A stretch of 64,000 nt of DNA, taken from positions 1 through 64,000 of the forward strand of contig JAMWFC010000119.1 in NCBI GenBank assembly GCA_027475525.1. Direction: 5' to 3'. The notes under the pieces are model-generated. The model searched no databases and was not told the DNA's origin. It saw nothing but the letters and a program-made list of their open reading frames with translations. The stretch's first letter is position 1. Each line of letters starts with the position of its first letter. A program made the translations under genes and the position numbers. The DNA comes from Macrolepiota albuminosa (Eukaryota > Basidiomycota > Agaricomycetes > Agaricales > Agaricaceae). Positions 56,397 to 64,000 of this stretch are shown here, one piece after another.

Positions 56397-57692
56397 CTCC
56401 GCCCTGGTCTCACATCTTCGCTCTACGACACTCATACAGGACACCCTCACGGCTTATCTACCCTCCCACTCTTTGCACTCCCTCCTCCTCAAAACCTGCC
56501 TCACCCCCTCCAGAACCCCCCTCAACACCCTCGTCAACAGTGGCGCCACCGACAACTTCATTGATGAAGCATGGTCTACCTCCGCCCCGGAACCCGCCCA
56601 GCAGCTCCCGGTCCCAGTACGGCTCTGCCTCTTCAACGGAGACGCCTCTACGGCGGGGGACATCACTCATTTTGTGCGTATGCCCGTTACTTTTGCCAAC
56701 AGACAGACTCACACCCTCTGGATGTTGATAACCAAACTCCACCCTTCCACACCCCTGGTCCTAGGACTCCCGTGGCTCTGGGACATTAACCCCCGCATCG
56801 ATTGGCGACACCTCACCCTTCGCCTGACCCAGGACCCGACCCCCGACGACCAGCAACTCCCCTTCGACATCCCCCACTCCTCCAACCCTACCCCGAAGGA
56901 CGGGCCCCCACCACCTCCCGGACTCCAGTCTCGTTTGTCCCGATCCTTCGTCATCAATGCCAGGTTGGACGGCGCCCCAGGACCGATATCGGCCCTTATC
57001 GACAGCGGAGCCACCGGGGTTTTCATCAGCGACGCCCTCGACCTCCTCCACGACTCCCTCGACCAGCCCCTCTGCCTGCAACGCCTTGACGGCACCCCCT
57101 CCTCCTCTGGCCCCATCCAAAGGTCTCACTCAGGACGCGTGACCCTGGACAACAACTACGAGTTCACTTCCGACTTCCTGGTCACGCGACTTCACGAATC
57201 GACCCTGATGGTGCTGGGACTACCCTGGCTGCGCGACACGAACCCCGACATCGATTGGAGGACGCTCACCATGACCTTCCCGGGACCCGAAGACCACCCC
57301 TCGACCGCCGTGCACCTCCGGGCCCTAGGGAACGACCTGACGCCCAACACCCCCAGGACGATCGACGCGCCTCTGACACATGCACCTCCCACGCCCGTCC
57401 GAGACCGCAAGGCCCCCGATCAACCCCCAAACATTCCTCGGAATAAGTACAAAGGCCCGAACTACCCCTGCTGGTCTCAGACACGCGTCACACCCACTCC
57501 GGCCGATGCTTCCGCAACCCTGATCGACCCGAGCGCACTCGACATTAGGATCATTGGGGCCGCCCCCTTCGCCTGCCTCATGAGGGATGGAACTCCCACG
57601 TTTCAGCTACACACCTCGCCCTCTCTCCCGGAAGAGCACCTACGAGGGGATGCTATTCCCCCGGAACAGAAAACCGAGGAGCAAATCCTCTG
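56397..57692 (+). CDS. A3 tandem aspartic protease domains
   Basis: An open frame (within 56320-57693). Protease unit 1: LVNSGATDNFIDEAW at ~56530, where the catalytic Asp is Asn; LVLGLPWL at ~56760. Unit 2: LIDSGATGVFISD at ~56998 with Asp intact; LMVLGLPWLRDTNPDIDW at ~57215. A linker rich in Pro follows, then a TGA at 57691 where A1 has CGA. Gypsy elements normally carry one such domain, active as a homodimer. A fused pair could act as a single-chain enzyme. The Asn in unit 1 would leave only one catalytic Asp. Confidence 0.8.
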
Positions 57693-57694
57693 AG

Positions 57695-60600
57695 AAGTAG
57701 TTCCCCCGGAGTATCACGAGTTCGCTGAGCTATTCCCCCGGAACAGAAAACCGAGGAGCAAATCCTCTGAGAAGTAGTTCCCCCGGAGTATCACGAGTTC
57801 GCTGACGTATTCTCCGAAGGAGACGCCAAGGAGATCCCCCCTCACTGCCCCTATGATCACACCATCGACCTCGAGGAAGGAGCCACCCCCCCTTTCGGCA
57901 AGGTCTACAACATGTCGGAGGTTGCCCCTATGATCACACCATCGACCTCGAGGAAGGAGCCACCCCCCCTTTCGGCAAGGTCTACAACATGTCGGAGGTT
58001 GAACTCCGGGCTCTCAAGGACTACCTCGACGAAATGCTCGGCCCCCTTTCGGCAAGGTCTACAACATGTCGGAGGTTGAACTCCGGGCTCTCAAGGACTA
58101 CCTCGACGAAATGCTCGGTAAGAGATTCATCCGACCCTCCACCTCTGCCGCCGGAGCCTCAGTTCTATTCGCCAAGAAGAAGGACGGCTCGCTCTGACTC
58201 TGTGTCGACTACCGGGGACTCAATAAGATCACCAAGAAGAACCGCTACCCGCTCCTGCTCATTGGCGATCTGGACTCTGTGTCGACTACCGGGGACTCAA
58301 TAAGATCACCAAGAAGAACCGCTACCCGCTCCTGCTCATTGGCGATCTGGTCGATCAACTCCGCAGTGCCAAGGTTTATACAAAGATCGACCTCCGCTCC
58401 GGTTACAACAACGTCTGCATCGCCCCGGGACATGAGTGGAAAACCGCGTTCCGCACGCGGTATGGTCTGTTTGAGTACCTTGTAATGCCTTTCGGAATGA
58501 CTAACTCCCCCGCCACGTTCCAATACTTCATGAACGACATCTTCCACGACATGAGTGACGTCTTCGTGATAGTCTACCTGGACGACATACTCATCTACTC
58601 CGACTCAAAGGAAGACCACCAGAAGCATGTCCGGCAAGTCCTCGAACGCCTCCGGGAGCACAATCTCCATGCCAAGCCCGAGAAGTGTTCGTTCCACACG
58701 GAAGAGGTCGAGTATCTTGGCGTCATCGTATCCCCGAATGGCGTCTGCATAGATCCCCACAAGGTCGAGGCCATCGTCAACTGGCCGCAGCCCCAGAACG
58801 TGAAGGAAGTACAGTCCTTCCTGGGTTTCGCTAACTTCTACCGGAGGTTTATAGACAACTACTCCGGCATCACAAAACCCCTCAACCGGCTCACGCGTAA
58901 GGACACCGCCTGGAACTGGGACAGTAAGTGCCAGAGTGTCTTTAACCTGCTCAAGGAGGCTTTCACAGTCGCCCCGGTACTCCGGCACTACGACCTGGCC
59001 CTCCCGATCATCCTGGAATGTGACGCGTCCGACTACGCCATCGCCGGGATCCTCTCACAGATGGAGTCTGACGGTGGGGAGCCCCGGCCAGTCGCTTTCT
59101 ACACCCGGTCCATGATCGACGCCGAGCTCAACTACGACATTTACGACAAGGAGCTCCTTGCCATCGTCAAAGCCTTCAAGCAATGGCGGGCCTACCTCGA
59201 GGGAGCCCGGCACCGGATCCAGGTCTATTCGGATCATAATAACCTGCAGTACTTCACCACGACCAAGCAACTCAGTCGACGGCAGGCCCGATGGTCCGAG
59301 ATCCTCTCGGAATACGACTTCACGATCCAGTACCGCCCAGGACGACTTGGCGCCAAGCCCGATGCCCTCACCCGTCGACCGGACGTCTACCCCAAGAAGT
59401 CATTCGAGGCGGAATGCAATGCGTTCAATCATCGCGTGGTGATCCTTCCCGAACATTTGAATGCCTTACTAATTTTGAACGAGGAAGGGACCCTGAGTCA
59501 GATCCGCCGCGCCCTCCAAGACAAGTACTTCACCGACCACGACCCCCGCAAACCCCCCGATGGAACCGACCTGGACCCCGCCTTCTTCCTGTCCCCCGAC
59601 AAAAAGCTCCTCCTCCGGGACGGCCGCATCTACGTCCCGGATCACGCCCGACTCCGCTACGACGTCCTCCGTCAACACCACAATCACAAGCTCCAGGGAC
59701 ACCCTGGAATATGTAAGACCCTCCAGCTGATCTCCCGGACTTACTTTTGGCCAGGGTTGAAGAAGGACGTGACCCGCTACATTCGATCATGTGAACCCTG
59801 CCTCCGGGCCAAGGTCCCCCGACACCGACCATACGGACTCCTGAAACCCCTGCCAGTCGGACGACGCCCCTGGTCCTCCATATCCCTGGACCACATCGTT
59901 GAACTCCCGAAATCTGAAGGGTTCGATGCCATTCTTGTCGTTGTGTGCAGGCTAACCAAACAGGGCATCTTCCTACCCTGCCACACCACGGACACCGCCC
60001 CAGACTTCGCCCGACTGTTCCTCGAGCACGTCTTCGCCAAACATGGACTCCCGGACGACATCGTCTCCGACCGTGGCCCTCTCTTCGTGTCCAAGTTTTG
60101 GACTTCCCTGTGTAAGGCACTTGAAGTAAAGACTAACCTCTCTACCGCCTACCACCCCGAAACCGACGGCCAAACCAAAAGGGTCAACCAGTCTCTCAAG
60201 CAGTACCTCCGACTGTACGTCAACTACCTGCAGGACGACTGGCGCGCCGAGCTCCCCCTGGCTGAGTTCACCTACAACAACACGCCGCACTCTGCCACCG
60301 GGGTATCCCCCTTCTTTGCCAACAAGGGATACCACCCTCGACTGACACTCTCGCTCCGGGACATCCCGTCGCACGCCGCCCACGAGGTCGCCCGGGATCT
60401 CCAATCCCTTCACGAGTTTCTCCGGGAAGAGATCGACACCGCGAACCGGGCCTACGTGAAACACGCCGACCGGAAACGGGAAGACACCCCCGACTGGGCC
60501 CCCAGGACAAAGGTATGGTTAGATCGACGACACCTCCGCACCCGCCGGCCCTCCCCAAAACTCGATCACAAGCGTCTCGGCCCGTTCAAAATTTTGAAGA

Positions 60601-60957
60601 AGGTCTCATCCCACGCCTACAAGATCGAGCTCCCCCCGGGACTTAAAGGCCTACACCCGGTATTCCACGTCCGCCTCCTGGAACGACATCCCCCAGATCC
60701 CTTCTCCAAACGACGGCCCGAACCCCCTCCCCCGGTCGAGGTCGAGGACGAATATCACTACAAGGTCGAAGACATCCTTGACTCCCGGAACATTTGGGGA
60801 CGACCCCACTTCCTCCTACGATGGAAGGGATACGGCCCAGAGGACGACACTTGGGAACCGCGACGAAACCTCGAAGGCACCCTTGACAAACTCCGGGACT
60901 TCCAGCAACGGCACCCGGGAGACGAACCCCCCAGGCGCAGGACTCACAGATGGCAGT
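57695..60957 (+). pseudogene. A3 pol: RT, RNase H, integrase, chromodomain
   Basis: The RT start is scrambled by four 77-bp duplications (57652, 57847, 57965, 58196). From 58485 an 824-residue frame is open. [21 protein letters not shown]. RNase [34 protein letters not shown]. Integrase: H2C2 ([17 protein letters not shown]), core [20 protein letters not shown] and QTKRVNQ, where the catalytic Glu is Lys. It ends with the chromodomain [18 protein letters not shown] (~60810). It is the best preserved pol in the window, but the integrase should be inactive. Confidence 0.88.
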
Positions 60958-61250
60958 AGTGGGTGTAACCCCCGCCTCTGGACTCATCAGGGATTCAACT
61001 CCCGCGTATATTTTCTGTTTTTCCTTTCTAGATCTTACTCCCTTCTAGTATCCCTTTTTTTTTCAGTAACGCCCCGGATTATGGGCAAGGTACTCTTCCT
61101 GGTTCCCCCGTCATTTTACTTATGCTGTTTTGACTACGGAAGACCAAGTATATACATTTTCATTATAAGTACAGTATTCTACAAGCTAGCAGGACGCAAA
61201 CTACAAGAAGGTACAAGGCGCCGCCCCTAATCAGAACCCCCCTCGCCATC

Positions 61251-62195
61251 TCACCGGTTTTACTTTGGGCACTTCGTATGCCCATGCTAGTGCCTCTACT
61301 AGCTCAATTCCAACATCTTGATTGCGACATGCCGAGCATTCCTCAGAAGTGTGGCTCCAGGGGGTTGATGCCCCCAATTGCCTTGTGGCCTTCCGCTGCA
61401 CATACATTTGCAGCTCCATAGTGAGCATTCTCACCATCAAATCAGTATATTTTGTACTGAATATATTGGGCACTTTGTGCTCTTGTCGCCTAAGTGCTAC
61501 TATATGTGCTGATGCGTAGCACTCGAGTCGTGCTTGGATGGTGTATTTCATCACCTCTGGGTGCAAATCCCAGAACACCCGCAATTGCACGGTGTACGCG
61601 GTTTTCAGCCACTGCTCCTCTGCTCTGGCATCATCGTCACTTGACAACTCAATTGCCTCCTCTGGAAGCTCTACAACCTCCAGAGCTTTCTCCACTGCTG
61701 GCATGCATGGGAATTGGTTTTCCACGTGGGCTACTTCAGGACTTGCAGCCTCATCTGGTACCTCTTCTATGTGGGCTTCTGCTATCTTAGAGGGCAGTGA
61801 GCCTGCTGTGGACTGCCTGGTCCCACTACTCTGGCTCAGAGGGATAGCTCTCCCAGTCTGTACCGCCAACTCGGTGCTTCCTGAGACACCATAGGCACCT
61901 GTTGACTGTTGGCCATTCTCAGGGGGCCCTTTTGAAGCTAGTCAGCTAGACCGTCGCAGTCCTCCTGGCAGCTGTGTAACTGGGGGAGTGAATCTCCCTG
62001 GCATCTTGTCCTGGAGACATTGCTGACTGTCCTGCTGTGAGCTTTCAGCTCTCCGGGCCTCACTTTCATTCTCAGGCAGGTTGGTGCTCTGACCTCAGTC
62101 TCGAGCCTTGGGTATTGCCTGACCTGCATTGGACGCTGACGTGTTCTGGGTGTCTGCTGGGTCTCCCCGTAGGTCGTGGGCATTCCGCCCACCAT
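61251..62195 (-). pseudogene. Gag-like ORF of element B
   Basis: Two minus-strand frames follow the 5' LTR: 61938-62195 (Arg/Thr-rich) and 61869 down to ~61251. The second has an acidic stretch (EAIELSSDDDARAEEQW) and a helical part (TAYTVQLRVFWDLHPEVM, YTDLMVRMLTMELQMYVQRKATRQLG), then CSAC. The last few residues before 61231 derive from A3. The gag identity is inferred only from position behind the LTR and composition. Confidence 0.45.
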
Positions 62196-62357
62196 TAGTG
62201 GACACTGCAGGTATAGGATTACTCATTGAGTTCCTGTTTAAAATTTGCATGATGTGGCTGTGCAAGAAGCTCAAGAAGCTGATAGAGTTCTGTCAACGAA
62301 CTCAGCAACTAACGTCGGGTGCTAGGCAATAGATCTTAGCTGGCAGATTCAAAAAAA

Positions 62358-62666
62358 TGTAACGAAGTTACGGGTTTGAAAGAGCTTAGTATGCACACTA
62401 CAATGAATCAGACCAGACCAGTCTATTGACGATGTAGTGTACAACAAAAAGTAAGCTGCTTAGTAAGCAGCACATGTAACTAGATATAATAAAGTAATTA
62501 ATATTAATATTATATTATAATAAGTATAATATAATATCTACTACAGTAAGTAAAGCTATGTGGCCAACACCAAATTAATATTAATATTATATTATAATAA
62601 GTATAATATAATATCTACTACAGTAAGTAAAGCTATGTGGCCAACACCACATAGCAGACTACGCTA
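62358..62666 (-). repeat. 5' LTR of element B
   Basis: Homologous to 46566-46801 with a 77-bp tandem duplication (62496 and 62573). Removing it gives ~232 bp, the length of the 3' copy. The outer end (CTATATG) lacks the expected AACA terminus, so the border has a few changes. Confidence 0.75.
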
Positions 62667-64000
62667 TATGATTCACCTCCCTCCAAGGAAGAAGCTCCTC
62701 CTTTGTCCCATTGACAATATCTACAAACTCAAGCTGCCATTGCTGGCATAGTCAAGGAATGTCTTCCTCTGTCAGGCTCATAGCCTTACCTTTCCCCTTT
62801 GATACACATGCTACATGTGGTTGAATCTTTGGTTTGAATTGCTCTCATAAGGCACATACATGCTCTTCTGTGAGATCTCCTAGATTCAATCTTATAACTG
62901 GTTGCATCCTCACTCTTCTTATCATCTCTGATGACAATTGCACACTTCTTGTCTTTAGCAATACACCATCAAACATGATATCTGAGGCTTTGAAAATCTC
63001 ATCCTCCCATGCATGACGGTATACCTCTCCAATCTGGGTTGATTGTACCCTTCCTATTATATGCATCACTATTGATGCCACCAACTCATTTCACTCCTGT
63101 AGCATGCATGAGTTGTATGCCCATTGCACTTCTGGTCAAGTCACTGGTCAATCCCATAGTGCTTGTGTGCTCTCCACAGTTCCTACAGTACTATATACCT
63201 TGTCTTTGACAAGGTCTTTTACTTTCATCTGAAAACTAGTTGGCTGGCATTCCAGCGACTCTACTATACATTTACCACACCTGTAAGGGCGACCTCTAGA
63301 GGCTGTGGCTCAGTCACACAGCTGGCAGAGGGAGATCCAAAGTGTATTAGAATATATACTGACAATATCAAGGTAGCTACTCACCTGGCAGAGGGAGATC
63401 CAAAGAGAACAAGTCTGGGGATTCCCTATGCCAGGTTGGACGCTTCTGGGGCCTCTGAAGCGTGGGAAACAACTGTACAGTACAACAAAACCTTAAAAAC
63501 TCGAAAATTGACTAACCAAACAAGTGTGCAAACAAGGGAGGAAAACTCCGGACTTTAGAAGTCAGAAAGGCAAACTCCGGCTTATCTAAGCAGCCTGGAG
63601 CGGTGCTGAAGGGCCCACACTTGTCTGAGTGATAGCTAAAGAACCAGAGCACCTCAAAGGTTGAGAATAGTACCAACAGATAGTGTTGAAGAAGTAGTAA
63701 CAGCAAAATGAGAGAATGGTAGAAGAAATAAGGAAGTGAATGAAAGGAGAGTGAAGAAATAAGGAGTGAAAGAAGAAAGGAATGAGGGGTCCCCTGACAA
63801 CACCTATTCTCCTGTTGTTTAGCCCAATTGGGCTTTCCAAGGCTATATACAGCCATGTCCAGCTGCTTCCTCTTCTCCAGAGTTCTCTGAAACTCTTCCT
63901 CTGACATCAGAATTGCCAGTGAGTCTGCAGGTAAACTATTTGGTGGGACTTCTTTTTCCTCCACCTCCTGCACAGTCACTCTCTTGCAACTATTTAGTCA
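62667..64000 (-). pseudogene. Upstream gag/RT-start region of element C
   Basis: The minus-strand frame reads, from 63979, LPADSLAILMSEEEFQRTLEKR. After a family D solo LTR it continues with IFKASDIMFDGVLLKT, IRLNLGDLTEE and ELLPWREVNH just before element B. The last motif resembles the start of the RT region of fungal Gypsy pol, whose RNase H resumes beyond element B at 46400. Several stops. The exact protein boundaries are unknown. Confidence 0.45.
63282..63799 (+). repeat. Solo LTR, family D (plus orientation)
   Basis: 518 bp TGTAAGGGCG...CCCCTGACA flanked by perfect ACACC duplications (63277-63281, 63800-63804). It is a homologue of 18567-19085 in the opposite orientation. Confidence 0.92.

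Larger units (their letters stand above)
50474..61250 (+). mobile_element. Chromovirus A3 (3' LTR missing)
   Basis: Plus-strand copy nested in element B. 5' LTR 50474-51228, gag from 51262, tandem proteases, RT to chromodomain ending at 60957, and an untranslated tail to ~61250. The tail matches A2 up to GCCGCCCCTA and CCCTCGCCA, then element B sequence begins. The 3' LTR and antisense gene are therefore deleted. It carries two solo LTRs (52880-53909; 55425-56391) and about ten 77-bp duplications. Confidence 0.85.
46566..62666 (-). mobile_element. LTR retrotransposon B (minus), with nested A3
   Basis: Bounded by homologous LTRs at 62358-62666 (5') and 46566-46801 (3'). Between them on the minus strand: a gag-like frame (61251-62195), the A3 insertion, a chromodomain ORF (49746-50150), ORF3 (46845-49642) and the PPT. 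No RT or integrase of its own is visible. Either they were deleted together with the 3' end of A3, or B was a non-autonomous element. It lies between the RT start (62667) and RNase H (46400) of element C. Confidence 0.6.

Noticed and set aside
1..64000. tRNA or rRNA genes, riboswitches, bacterial operons
   Set aside because: No cloverleaf, rRNA-like or Shine-Dalgarno organised region was seen. All supported genes are eukaryotic or retroelement genes.

Overview
The window is most likely from an Agaricomycete-type basidiomycete nuclear genome. Introns are short (44-60 nt) GT-AG introns with CTNAN-like branch points. The one intact host gene is a DUF6535 plus ankyrin protein, a family expanded in mushroom-forming fungi. 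A decayed Elongator subunit gene keeps fungal exon structure. There is no bacterial or phage gene organisation and no rRNA or tRNA. About 95 % of the 64 kb is transposable elements inserted into one another.

Layout. (1) 1-8967: an AT-rich Ty3/Gypsy element (E, + strand) with an extra 3' ORF (ORF3) followed by a polypurine tract and a 240-bp LTR. A tyrosine-recombinase (Ngaro/DIRS-like) retrotransposon at about 1885-7886 splits ORF3. (2) 8968-10720: a chromodomain end of another Gypsy copy (F), then the 3' LTR of a minus-strand element (G) carrying a plus-strand cysteine-rich gene. (3) 10725-15760: the only host island, with an ELP1 pseudogene (- strand) and an intact spliced DUF6535-ankyrin gene (+ strand). 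(4) 16.3-64 kb: one minus-strand Gypsy element (C), broken by successive insertions. Its pieces are gag/RT start at 62.7-64 kb, RNase H at 46.1-46.4 kb, integrase at 42.3-43.9 kb, chromodomain at 20.1-20.3 kb and ORF3 at 16.6-19.9 kb. Inserted into it are A1 (20313-42338), which itself contains A2 (25530-37050), which contains a solo LTR; a Tc1 transposon (44.6-45.9 kb); solo LTRs of family D; and element B (46566-62666), which contains A3 (50474-61250). 5-bp target-site duplications support most steps.

Family A is a GC-rich chromovirus: LTR, gag with CCHC knuckle, two tandem aspartic-protease domains, RT, RNase H, integrase, chromodomain. Its primer-binding site is the exact 13-nt complement of a sequence 28 nt downstream of a TATA-like box in its own LTR, which is the arrangement of Tf1-type self-primed elements. 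Between pol and the 3' LTR, A1 and A2 carry a spliced gene on the OPPOSITE strand. It encodes a C-x2-C-x6-C-x15-C-x2-C-x6-C protein with introns at conserved positions. A divergent version with the same cysteine spacing lies in the same place in element G. This recurring antisense gene is the best candidate for an undescribed component in the window.

A strong caution applies. At least twenty direct tandem duplications of exactly 77 bp (one of 76) are scattered over unrelated elements. One shared unit length points to a k-mer overlap artefact of the assembly. Many frameshifts in A1-A3 arise at these duplications, and some element joins may be chimeric.
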